A stretch of DNA of 64,000 nucleotides from Argopecten irradians (lineage: Eukaryota; Mollusca; Bivalvia; Pectinida; Pectinidae): the NCBI RefSeq assembly GCF_041381155.1, contig NC_091139.1, positions 9,238,383-9,302,382 of the forward strand, written 5' to 3'. This document shows, in pieces, positions 1 through 13,800 of the stretch; position 1 is the first letter of the stretch, and every line of letters begins with the position of its first letter. The notes below the pieces were generated by a model that worked only from the letters and a program-made list of their open reading frames with translations, was not told where the DNA came from and did not search any database. The translations under genes were made by a program, and so were the position numbers.

Positions 1-1840
1 CAAATAATAAACTATAAGTTATTATTTTGGCATGTCTGTGCAGGTAGTTTAGACAAAAATGAACACAAAGATTTCAGACCCTTTGATCGTTTTGAAAATC
101 AAAAAAAAAAAAAAAAAAAGTGGTTTTTTTTAGACAAAGACATAACAGTATTTTCCATGTGCAAAGTTTATTACGGGATTTTTAACATTAGCGTGAACAC
201 CACTTTCATATTATTCATATTTTGTCGATAAAATGTGCATTACAATGAATAGAGTTTTCAAACAGAACCCTAAAATATTTGCTTTCTGTACTCTGTGGAT
301 AGTACACCGAAGGTCAGTGTTATGGCGGTGTATGTACGTGCCTTAATACTAATTATTTAGAATTGATTGCATAGCTAATGGAAACAGTCAGCTTACACTA
401 CTACAAGGTCACAGACGTAACAGCTATATATCCATAAAACTGGACCAATTGGTCCAGGCATTTAAAGTGGCTACAAAGCGTCTTTGTTCTATGTCTTGTT
501 ATTCTTATATACATTCACACTTTGTATAGTAAGAATCAATGCAGAAATTCGCGATGAAAAATGAGAAAGATCAACGGCACATTATTTTTATCCTTAAACA
601 AGGACAACACACAAACATATCTTCTTTTTTAACTAATGCTCCTGAAAACGTAAAATGATCAAGGAGCTGGCTTTTTAGAACAATTTGATGCACTATCTGG
701 CATTGAAATTCACATCAATCCTTTTCAAATCAAACTATATAAACGAAAACGGAAGCACTGCATGAACAGCACCTCAAAAATAAAGCCTTATGTAGCAAGT
801 GAATGATGGTAAATTTTGTATTTATCCGATAAAACATGATCTCAACTCTTAGTTTTAATCTTTGGTGATTCCAAATGTGTATAAATAAATATGCTTAAGG
901 GAAGATTAAAGGGAAGTCCACCAACATGGCATTTTAAACAGAACTGCAATATCGTTTAAACAAAATGCCAAACGAGTTTTATGGGCTTATCAGTATTACT
1001 TGTTTTCTGACATTGTGCCTTTTACTTATGTAATTATCTATAATATATTTATTTATGGTCTAGACTCAATTTAAAAAATATCGTATATTGTATGTAAACT
1101 TACCAAAAAGTGATACGAGTTTTATATTTTTTTCGTTATAAAGTTAAAATAAAGACCAGTGTTGTTATTATTTCATTATAATGGGGCACTATCTAGGTAA
1201 CTGTGGGAACATCGGAGGCTGTGTATACAAGGGTGTTGCTATCCAGAAATCGAAAGTAGTATGATTAGAACAGACAATGTTGCAATGGCGTTCATAGTGT
1301 GTCTTATTAGCAAGTATCATGCACGTGTAATGCATTTTGGCATTTTAAGATCAAACGTTGCGCACTTTGTTGAGTGATACAGCCTCGATATTTTTACTAT
1401 TATTGTCGTATTATCCATCTCTGGACTATGTCATACTAAAGCAGAAAACATTTCAGAAGAAAAAACTTACTTATCGCCAACCTACAAAGTCTTCCATCAG
1501 ATTTATATAGACCGACGCCTAACTTCAAAGCCATACAGTCAACCACCAGAGTACCGTTATTCAAGTCTTTAGATGAATATCAAAGGACCAATACCGTCAA
1601 CAACTTTTAAGTGTCTCATTTGTTGTCGCACACACAGCCTTCGTCCAGATATTGATAGTTACCCCTGTAATATCGAGGGTGTATTGCTAGTAACAAGGGT
1701 TAATATAACCATATAGTCATCGTGCATTCATTACAGAGAATTAACAGTTTATTTTAGTGGATAAACATAAAAATAGAATAAACTTTTAAAATGTTTAGTA
1801 ATTTAGGCAGTATCAATAAAATTTGCGGTTATCTTTTCAG
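1..1840. other. Non-coding stretch upstream of the first recognised lectin exon
   Basis: No exon could be supported here. The stretch is AT-rich with a poly-A run near 101-118. A degenerate inverted-repeat element lies at about 1384-1678. The 5' end of lectin gene A (start codon, signal peptide) was not found, so it either lies left of the window or is in a short exon I could not recognise. Confidence 0.5.
1384..1678. mobile_element. Degenerate MITE-like element with CCTCGATATT ends
   Basis: The left end CCTCGATATT is matched by the inverted right end AATATCGAGG. Inside, the segment near 1421-1437 (ctggactatgtcata) resembles the element at 58419-58630, and the segment near 1523-1555 resembles sequence near 22035-22060. 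It is non-coding. It lies just upstream of the first lectin exon and is probably an old non-autonomous DNA transposon. Confidence 0.4.
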
Positions 1841-4800
1841 ATGTGGGTTGGAGTTCGCCCTGCCCTATAGATTCTACCATTCTACAAAGGTCTAACACGT
1901 TTTGGTGTGTTTGGATTATCGATACCAGATCCACAATTAGTGGAATGGTCAGAGGATGTCGTGAATCTGATGGATTTGTCTTGGTTGTGAAAGACGATAT
2001 TGTTTACGACTTTCTTCAGGAAACACTTGGGCCTATCTTGTTGTGAGTTTTTAGGTTTCACGCTTTATATCGCATATTTCGCCCGATTTCCGGTGACTTT
2101 GACTTTGTGAACAGTCGAGCAAGGAAAGTTAAAGTTGGTAAATATGGTGTGAATGTATCCGGTATAATTTCTTCTTGAATAGAAAAATAAAATCTCCCGT
2201 CAAAACCTCTCTGCATGAGAAGAAATTAATTCATAGATTAGGAATCCTAAAACGTCCTCCCGACTGACTATGTCCGTGGTTACAATTCAACGCAGCCTCG
2301 CTTTCAAAGAGTTATTTCAATGGTCAGAACTGGGCAACGTAAGCAGAACTTGACCGTCGTTCTAATATGTGAGAACATTTGGAAGGCCAATGAACGCATT
2401 AAGACTGGTTTTCCTTCCCCGACTATTCACTTTAACATGTTTGCATATGTCACTTGTGTGATATAACCTGAAGCGATTTTTTATCGGCTGGAAATTCATT
2501 GTGACAATGATGTAACACTAGGATTTGAAAACTTCATGATAAAATAGCTCGCAAAAATAGAGCTTAGACATGTTTTAAAATTCTTGCATGAATGAAATAA
2601 GATCCCATATATATCATTTTATATGTTTGTCAAGTATTACACCAGACATATCGTTTTCTATTGTTTACAAAGTGTAGGGATACAACTAGATATAACGATA
2701 CTCATATCATACCAGCTGTTCACTGAATACTCTTCTAGTATTATATCATATCTTATGTCTGTACATGACATCTTGGTATAGGGACAAGGGAATAGCAGAG
2801 GAAATTTGGATCAACTACAACACAACGTCAGACGAATCCTTGGAAGGTGACACTCTATCTAATACGTACTGGAGGACGGACAATCATACAATCGAATGGC
2901 CGTGTGTGAACGCCAGGTATCCCGATTTTGAATGGAACAACGTGGAGTGTGAGGCCGCGGGATTCTACGGTATCTGTTACAAAGAAATCAGTAAGTTCAC
3001 CACTATCGTCCTACAGAACAGATTCAATCAACGTCTCAGGTGGGTTCAACTTCCCACAAAGTTTACTACGGTCTCCTGATCTCACCTCTATTACCGCCCC
3101 GTGGAAAGGAGGAGTGTCAATTTAGGTCCTCTTGAGGCCATGACCCATAAGCATTATTTTTACTTAAAACATATTTGTAATGTCATCTATTGTTGTTTCT
3201 GTACTTTAACTCCCGGATTATCGGACCATTATAATTACCTGTAACTGTCCTATATGTTACCTTTTACTGTCTTATATATGTGACTCTAATATAAGACAGT
3301 CACTTATAAGATAGTAAAATGTAGCATATGGGAGAGTTACACAATACGGGTGAGTACATGTCTCCAGGCATAACTATGTTAACACACAACACACAACCTG
3401 CCGGAATATTCCATTTTTTAAAATCCAAATTAAGAAAAAATCCCACACGATGAATATGAAGAGAATTTAATCCTATATTGATGCGGAATTAAACACATCC
3501 ACAGAATTTCTGTATACATGTATCATGAATCACCAGTTAACAATTATCTACAACATTAACTACAATTTCCACATTCTGAAACCATGTTGTTTTTGTACAC
3601 CCCTTTTGATTTTAAATATCAAAATCATCTACACTGTAGTTTTACACTTATTTTGATATTATTTCAACAATATTTCAGAAATCCATCTAAATCCCATTGG
3701 CTTGTTGAATGAAATTGCACATAGTATAAATAAATCCAAAACTGTCCCTAGAGAGGTCGAAATGCCATGAATTCAATGAAAGTTCTGAGGGCACCGACTG
3801 TTTTGAACTGGCCTGGGAATAAGATACTTTCAAACAAACGCCTCAATTGCAAGTCTAGTTTCATATGTCACATCAGACATTGGAAAGAAATAACCTTTTA
3901 GTAAAAGCCACCTTAATATATCGCTTAAATTGAGAAATAATATCCATCCATCACTGTCGGTGGAAAGATGAAAATGAATTTATAGATAGTTGTCCATCCC
4001 AAAAGCATGCTTCATGCATTCCGTGCATGAATGCTTTTTATCACATATAACACAGGCAAAGGTAATTCTATGTTGCAATTGTATATATCGGATTTGTCAT
4101 GGTTGAATGCACATTGGTAGAGTTACCTTAGCACATACACAAGGGCAAAAAACTGGCTTATATTAGAAAAAAAAGTGTACTTTATTAACACAAATGCTTG
4201 CTATGTTTGAAGTTAGATATAAGCCTCAAACTGTACAATATGAGGGATAGAGAACAGATCTCGGCCCTGACGGGCCTCGATACAGTTCTCTATCCCACAT
4301 ATTGTACACAGTTTTCGGCTTATCTTCATAACAGATACCCAGGGGTTAGAGCATCATGATATGGCATATGATTAATAATCCCTTGTGAGTTATGGGGGAG
4401 GTCAACAGAAGAGACAATTTTCTTTTTGTGGTCCAACTTTTCTGGGACCAAATTATATTATTGAAGGATTTTTCATGAATTATTATTCATTGATATGTTG
4501 AAAACAAAACAAATTGGAAATTGGAAAATATGACTTACTGTCATAAGTTGAAGGCATGATATTGATACCCGTTGCTTTATTTTACTGTAATGTATCATTG
4601 ATATCATTATTTTAAGATTGTAAAGTGGACGGAACATATTACATCCTGTCACATGACATATGCTACTGGTTTGATGGTGGTGAGTATAATGCCGATAACA
4701 GTGAGGCGGTCTGTAACACGGGCGGGGCTACATTAGCGGTAATACCTGATCAGGAGACCATGGAAACCATCGTTAGCAATTCAGAGATACAGTAAGTACA

Positions 4801-7800
4801 GCTTTGTTACCTCCTTCTGTAACGTATCATTACGGAAATATACGAGCGTAGCGTGAAGCGTAATCATAACGTATTACTACCATCATCAACATTGGTTGAT
4901 AACAACAAACCCGTGATAATGACGTGTACATTAACTGCAGCTATCGTCTAGTTATGAGGTAAACAATTATATATTGATTTCCCAGATTGATAAGAACATA
5001 ATTTAACTCCCCATGAGATTTGACTGTACAACACTCAGCAGGCCGGAAAAACCAAACCGTCATTTATCTAATCTTCTAAATATTAGTTGTTAAAACGGTG
5101 ATTAGGCAATCACTGTGTAACAGCAATTTTGAAATCAAGATTAAATCATTTTTGAAGCTAACTTGACAAAATTTTACTTATAATATGAAGTACTCGATCC
5201 GTTACGTTCTCGCCAACTTTATGGAACTTGTAATCACAGGTTTTGCAGAAAACCAGAAAAGATAATTTCACTTATCATATATACGATTAAGCTAACCACC
5301 GTTTGAAGCTTGGTGTCTTCGGCGTCATGCTTCAGTGATATAGCACTATAAAAAGGGCAAAAGTTCCACTATATAAGAAGACACAACATGAATATACCGC
5401 AGTCTCCCAAAACACGCATCTCGCACAACATACAAGCAACACACCACATACATGGGAGGCGGTCCTTACATGACCATAGCTGTTAATAGGACGTTCATTA
5501 ATCAAACAAACAAACAAACAAGAGGTCCTTCTGGGTCCGGATTTTAAGTAAGTTAATTAGCTGAATCACATGACTAGTGACATTTTCATTTCTAATTTGC
5601 TGAAAAAACTTGTGATTATATCTCTAAAGTGGGCAGATTGATAAAGAATATAATACTTGTAATGTCTGTAAAATTTTGTTCAAGTTAGTTTTACAAAAAA
5701 ATCATTTTATCTTGATTTTGAAATTCGTATTGAACTGTGAATAGTCTAATCAGCTTTTGAACAACTGGGTCATGATTTTTAGTTCTTTTATGAATTAGAT
5801 TGAGATGAGATGAGAATGAGATTAATAGAAATGTTCACCCCTTTGGGGTGAGACAGGAGAATATCAAATAGAGGGGTAAGATTCTTAGTTGTCAAAGACG
5901 GTTAATTATTCTGTTTTCTCTTTAAAACCCTATGTCAGCACTTGCAAAGATCTAGTGTATTTGTCTTTACCCTACCGGTAAGATTGCGGATATCCCTGTC
6001 AGGGAAAGAGAAGATAAATACTCACATAATGTTAATTATTAGATGGTAGGTAAACGTTCACTCTTCTACAGAGAACATTATATAACCGCAGTGTAGCACC
6101 TTCTACATCATAGAATATTGTTCTCCTTTAAGATCGACGTTAACTACAAAACGATTGTGGATAGGATTGACTGACTCCGCAACAGAAGACCTATTCCTCA
6201 CTATCACGGGCGATCCAGCGCCTTACTTCTGCTGGCACAACAACCAGCCCGACAACTACCTCGGCGAAGACTGTACTGTTCTCGAAGAAAAGAATTCAAT
6301 CATCGCCATGAATGACTTCGCCTGTTACTCTAACGCGATCCCTCTCTGCTTCAAGTGGAATGCAACCGGTGAGTTGTGTGGATGGAGGTCATGCTAATCT
6401 GTCACTATACAACTTATTTATTGCGGGTTAAATGTCTAATTAAATTTAAAATAGCTAGGTTTCATTTAAAATATAAAACATTTTAAAGATTAAAATAAGT
6501 CATGACTTGCATACCTCTGTACGAGTTTTCAAGAAATTCAATTTTTATTATAAAGTCAAATGAACACTGCGTTCGTATGACTGTACAGGAACATATGTAA
6601 CTGTAAAAATTGCAATATTTTGGAAGAGAACAATTTTCACTATCAAATCATTTAATGTATTTGACAGTATATACGATACTAATGGGAAGAGACTTCCCAT
6701 GAACAGGTTATATTAATACTGTTCATTATGGTATAACGGACAATTAATCCAGAGCGTCAATCTGATGATAATGCATTTGCATCGTGATATTCCTTTTAAA
6801 TGACCTTTACAATATAATTAATGTGAAAGTTGAAGTTTACGCAAGGATGAAAATTACACATACCATTAAAAACTTACCCAAGGCATAATATTTTGTGTAT
6901 AGACATGTATAAAACTACGTATATTGCAAAATATCCGAGGGAGTGGATGACGGGAAAATAACAACAAGGCGATATGTCCACCTGTCCAAATCGCGAAAAA
7001 ATACATTGAACATTTACAGTTGACCCGCGATAATCCGGACGCCGATAGTCCAGAAACTCACAATCCGGATGGAAATGTCAGGGAAAGGATTTCCATAACG
7101 TTATTTATACTCACTAATCCGGAAATTCGGATTCCGAATCCGGAACTCCATTTTGGGAACGGAATGTACTGGTACGGATTGATTAAAACTCCATACAGTT
7201 CGTTCATTTATGTATGTGATGTCTTATCCATTTACAGTTGTTATTGAAATGCCGACCACTAGTACAAGTAAGTATAATTTAATTCAGTAAGGAAGTCTCA
7301 TAAGCATTTATACTCCCTATTAAACAGACTTAACTGTCAAAACAGAATCCCATGTGACAAAGAAAGAAATGATAAGAGATTTAGAAGTATAAATTTTAAA
7401 TATTGGTCTTTATGACCACGCCATTTTTATCCCGTCTTTGAATATTACAGAGTTATCTTACTTGTGGGGCCATATACACAATCGGAACTCCGGGGATGTA
7501 TAACATAACCTCGGATGAGATGGGTATAAGAATATGTATGAAAATCAAATACTGTCTTCGCTAAAAAAACCTAATCACATAAGAAAATTAATAGTTGAAA
7601 TTATGAACATCTATAGTCGTATTTTAAGAAATTGAATGCAACAATATCACTATAATTAATTTCTATTTGTTTTCATACTAAATCCGACTTTCTGATTGGC
7701 AAATGGGTTTTTTTTCATATACTATGAAGAAAAAAACCGAGAATGACGCGAAACTTCGATGTTTCTGAGCTAATATATTACATAGAAAAACATTCTCTAA

Positions 7801-10800
7801 TTTCTAGAAAACACTGTTACTATGACAACAACTAAACCAGCTATCGTCAACACAACTCGTCCTGGACCATCTCATACAGGTTTGTAGAAAACTTTTTACT
7901 TCTATGTAACTCTAAAAATTATAGCAGCAAATGGTATGATTATATGCTATTTAACCTCTAATATATTGTCACAAAAATGATTATAAAATTCTATTTTTAT
8001 AAAACAAAGGTCCCACGGCGGCAATTGTCCCTGTGATAACAACTGACTCTGTCATCACAACTCCTCCATCAAATACAGGTTTGTACAAATCAATTTACTT
8101 TAATGTGACCATACAAAACACAGCGATGGTATAGTTACATGCATATGTATCTGAGGAAATAACATACACGGAACAAATTAATTAAATTCTATTTTTTTAA
8201 ATAAAGGAACCACGGGGGAAACTGGTACTATGACAACGACTGACTCTGTCATCACAACTCCTCCATCAAATACAGGTTTGTACAAATCAATTCACTGTAA
8301 TGTGACCATACAAAACACAGCAATGGTATTAGTACACGTATCTGAGGAAATAACAACCACGGAACAAATTAATTAAATTATATTTTAAAACAAAGGTACC
8401 ACGGTGGGAACTGGTACTATGACAACGACTGACTCTGTCATCACAACTCCTCCATCAAATACAGGTTTGTACAAATCAATTCACTGTAATGTGACCATAC
8501 AAAACACAGCGAAGGTATAATTACATGTATCTGAGGCAATAACATACACGGAACAAATTAATCAAATTCTACTTTTTTTAAATAAAGGAACCACGGGGGA
8601 AACTGGTACTATGACAACGACTGACTCTGTCATCACAACTCCGCCATCAAATACAGGTTTGTACAAATCAATTTACTGTAATGTGACCATACGAAACACA
8701 GTAATGGTATAATGACATGTATCTGAGGAAATAACAACCACGGAACAAATTAATAAAATTCTATTTTCGTAAACAAAGGTACCACGGGGGAAACTGGTAC
8801 TATGACAACGACTGACTCTGTCATCACAACTCCTCCATCAAATACAGGTTTGTACAAATCAATTCACTGTAATGTGACCATACAAAACACAGCGAAGGTA
8901 TAATTACATGTATCTGAGGAAATAACAACCATGGAACAAATTAATTAAATTATATTTTTAAAACAAAGGTACCACGGTGTGGTACTATGACAACGACTGA
9001 CTCTGTCATCACAACTCCTCCATCAAATACAGGTTTGTACAAATCAATTCACTGTAATGTGACCATACAAAACACAGCGATGGTATAATTACATGTATCT
9101 GAGGAAATAACATACACGGAACAAATTAATTAAATTCTACTTTTTTTAAATAAAGGAACCACGGGGGAAACTGGTACTATGACAACGACTGACTCTGTCA
9201 TCACAACTCCTCCATCAAATACAGGTTTGTACAAATCAATTTACTTTAATGTGACCATACAAAACACAATAATGGTATAATGACATGTATCTGCGGAAAT
9301 AACAACCACGGAACAAATTAATTAAATTCTATTTTTTTAAACAAAGGTACCACGGTGGGAACTGGTACTATGACAACGACTGACTCTGTCATCACAACTC
9401 CTCCATCAAATACAGGTTTGTACAAATCAATTTACTGTAATGTGACCATACAAAACACAGCGATGGTATAATTACATGTATCTGAGGAAATAACAACCAC
9501 GGATCAAATTAATTAAATTCAATTTTTTTAAACAAAGGTACCACGGTGGGAACTGTTACTATGACAACGACTGACACTGTCAACACAACTCCTTCATCTA
9601 ATACAGGTTTGTACAAATCTAATTCAAAGTGGTTCTACCTATCTTTTCACAAATTGTATACAGTGTACAATGCATTGCATCGCAGTGGAAACAAAGGCTT
9701 CGTCAAAGTTAACGTTACTGATGGAATTACACGGCGTTTAAGTTAACATTCATTAAGTTTCGGTGATGTGCTATTCAATACATATAAAATACATGAAAGA
9801 ATTTAATATATATAATTTGTATATATATAATTGTGTATCATAATTCTATCCGGGATCGTGTTTATATAATATCATGAAACTAAGCTAACCAGATATCATA
9901 TAATATATTTTATCATGTTACCGATGTAAAAAGAGGTGTAATTATAGGATAATTCCTTTTTTTTTTAATGAATAACAGTTATATATTTCATATATATTAT
10001 ATATAACACAGGCACCACGGCGGGAACTGTTCCCATGACAACGACTGACTCGGTAATCGTCACCACAACTCCCCCACCCGCTACAGGTTTGTACAAATCT
10101 ACATGTAGGCACTTTGAAGTGACCCCGATTGTCACGCATACAAATGTGTAAATCTTCATTAGTGTTATGAATGTTTTCCGAGTTTGTAAAATACACATAA
10201 AATTTAATCAAAACATAAAACATGAAATTGGATCTTGTTATATATTTTTGTTACTCATCATTTCATCCACCATATACGAAAAAAAAATTTATGACAACAT
10301 CCATTTTCATGGAGTTGGCCCCCTGTGCTACTAACCCATTCATCTTGCACACAATTCCTGCAGTCGTTACAGGTTAGTAAACATATCCGTACAACCAAAC
10401 CTGTATATAAATACCACCCAAGGGGCAAGGACAAGATGGCCTTTATAGCCAAGTGTTCTTTATATACAGATCAAATTGTCACAGCGGTGAAATCGGCCTT
10501 TTGGAGCCCTTCGAAATTTGTCTTATTTAGCAGTTTGTTTTTATGGAAATGTAGTCGCTAGGGAGGTTTGACTGCATTTTATATGAGATTAATATTCATA
10601 TATTTACATTTACACCGCAACTCCACCTTATAACCTTACCAAATTAAATTTGCTTTATTCAGCGCATTTTACTTATTCTGCCATTTACTTATTGTGATGT
10701 CATTTCATTGTGACGTCACAATTATATCGTTCCAACGATCACAGAAAATGGCTGTTGAAATGGTTGTTCCGTCCTAGATGATAATGATTTGTATTTTTCA

Positions 10801-13800
10801 TGACGGATGCCAAATATCTCGAGAATTAAAACAAAATTAGTTAACGTGAACTTTCTTTATTTAATTTCTTCATACAACAATATAATATATACAAGCGATA
10901 TAAAGGAACATAGAAACAAGTGTCTAAGACACTTATGTTAATCTATGACCTTGATATTAATTTGCTTATACATTCTTTATCGGACAGCGTATAGAAAGTT
11001 TACTTATTCAAAGTTTGCAATATTGAAATTTAATAAATTGAAAAGAGTTTTCTAGGGAAACAAGGGTAGGAATAGTAAAATAAATAGGAATTAATGATGG
11101 AAAATGTAGAAATGGGAATTTTAGTGAAAAAAGGGGGGAGGGGTTGTAAGGTTTTGGTTAAAATATCATACATAGACAAATTTAAATTAAACAATAGTTG
11201 AAAATCTACCGGATTTAAGTATGTAATTGTGAACAGCTAAGCAGATTACCTTATTTTCGTGTACAGATAGTGTTTCGTTCCCAAAGAGAAGAAGGTCTAC
11301 AGTAATAGTATATGGTAATGAACGTATAAATCATGTTCGAACTTCGTCATACCTAGTACATTCTAATAGGAAGTGAGAATTGTTTTCAATTAGACCACAA
11401 ACACATCTTGGAGACTGCACGATATTTTTGTTAAAAAGGTGTTCATTGAGGGAACTGCATTCCATGCGTAAACGGGCCTGATAAATTTGTCCCTTAGGAG
11501 TTCCAAAGTTAAAATAAACAGGTATGTTTCTTGTCAAGTTTCTATCAAGAAATGATTTTAATACTGAAGTAGTTGGGTTAGATCTAATATTAGAAGGCAG
11601 TATGTTCCAGTGGTCTATTGTGGATGGTAAAAATGATTGTTTATAAGAGGTAGATTTACATAGAATTGTTGTAATGAATGTATGATCAGAGTTCCGAGTT
11701 TCATATCTATGCACATCTGAGACGGTGGAAGAAATTAGGTTGGATAGGTACATAGGTGTATGGTGGTAAAACATTTTGTGGAAGTGGATGATATTTCTGT
11801 TTTGTCTTCGATCATATAAACTTGTCCATCCTACTTCATGAAATAAATTTTCAATCAATACTAGTTAATTTAGTTGCTCCAGATACTATGCGAGCGGCTT
11901 CAATGTTAATATTTTTTAGTTTTTTCTCTAATTCTTTAGGTATGTTTCCCCATACAACCGTCACCGCCATGTTCATTTGCTCTTCGGAACGCTTCTCGAG
12001 TTTACACACAAGCACAATATAACATAATTTGCATAAGGTAGTCAAGGTATGTAAAGTCGAGAAGCGTTCCGAGAGAAAAATGAACATGGCGGTGACGGTT
12101 AAAGTAAGTGAGCTACACGATGTTTAAATGGAGTTTCTACAAAGTACGGGTCATGACACCTCCATAGGAGATTGTGGATGAACAAAGTTCTGGGTACTGT
12201 TTACCACCAAAAGCGTAGATTTTGTGATTTTGGCTTGGTTTTTGAGGTACCCATTACAGCCGAGACGACATTTCGACCGGACAGGGAAATGTCTACCTAG
12301 CATTTTTTCGTATATTTCCCGATTCATCAAGCCATAACTTCGTCAATACTTGGCCAATTTTGTTCATCAAGCACTCAATGGAAAGATAAATTATTTCTCT
12401 TTACGGTAAGATATCTGTCAATGTTGTATAGAACCCATTTATTAAAATAATCACGGTTTTAAAAAAAATAGGTCCGTTTTTCTCGACCGCCGAGTTCATA
12501 CCCTTGATACTATGATATATATATGTATACTATTTGTTAAAAATTTTCGTGCCAGGTCCCTGTGCTACTATATATAGGGACGTGTCATCTGCAAAAAGTT
12601 TGATTATAGAATTAATTTCAAAAACAATATCATTGATATACTAGAAATAGTAGGGGGCCTAGGATTGATCCCTGGGGTACACCGGCTTTAATAAATCCCC
12701 AGTTTGAATTACAATTATCTAAAATTACTCGCTGTTTTCTATCATTCAAATAATTTTTAAACCAGTTCAGTAATTTCCCTTTGATGCCTAATTTAGATAG
12801 TTTGAAAAGAATACCTTTGTGCCAGACTCGATCGAAGGCCTTACCAACTTCACAGAATACAACACGGATTTCTTTTCCTGAATTTAGTGCTTTACCAAAA
12901 TCATCAGATATATTTAGTAGTTGATTAACAGCTGAATCGCCTGGTGTGAAACCTTATTGATGGCTAGTTATGAGACAATTATCGCGCAAAAAAATATGGA
13001 AGTATTTAAAAACGCAACGCTTAAAGACTTTCCCGATGATACTAAGTAAAGATATTGGTCAATAGTTTTTCACATCTTCCTTATTTCCTTTTTTGTGGAT
13101 TGGTGTTACATTCGCTTGTTTCCATATGGACGGTACTTAGCAAGGCTAGAGGGACATATAGGACTGACGCTGTTTCTTTAATATGCGAGGACTTATCAGA
13201 TCAGGACCAGCGGCCTTGGAAGAATCTACGTTTATTAGTACATCTTTTACATCGTTGCTTGTTAAATTTATTTCACTCAGAGAGTTATGCGTAATAAAAG
13301 TGTTGTCTTTTGGAAGCAACGTTTTGGAGTCGTTCAATGAAGCTTGGCTAGCAAAGTAAGTGTTAAAGATATTGGTTTTATCAGTTTCATCATCGCCATA
13401 AGTGCCGTTATTTAGCAAGGCAGGAATTTGGTGACTACTTTTATCCAATTTAATAAAGTTATGTACAATTTTCCACCATGATTTATTTCGGTTAGAACCT
13501 GTTAATTTAAGAGAGAGTTTATTTAGATAATTTTCTTTTGTTTAAATTGTGTTTACGCATTTATTGCGGATACTTTTAAAGGTGGTGTTCAAGCTAATGT
13601 TAAAAATCCCATAGAAACTGCCCACAGCCCAATTTTCTTGAAACTTTGCATATTGAAAGTACTACTAGTTGTCCCTTTAAAATGACAATTCTTTTTCCTT
13701 TTGTGATTTGAAAAAAGACCAAAGGGCCTGCATTCTTTGTAGTCATTTTCATTAAAACTACCTGCACAAACATGCCAAAAAAGGTTAGCCTTTGTTAAAT

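Noticed and set aside
7808..9606. Regular 190-bp direct repeats considered as a CRISPR array
   Set aside because: The repeated parts are exons with splice sites in an animal gene and the spacers are conserved introns, not unique spacers.
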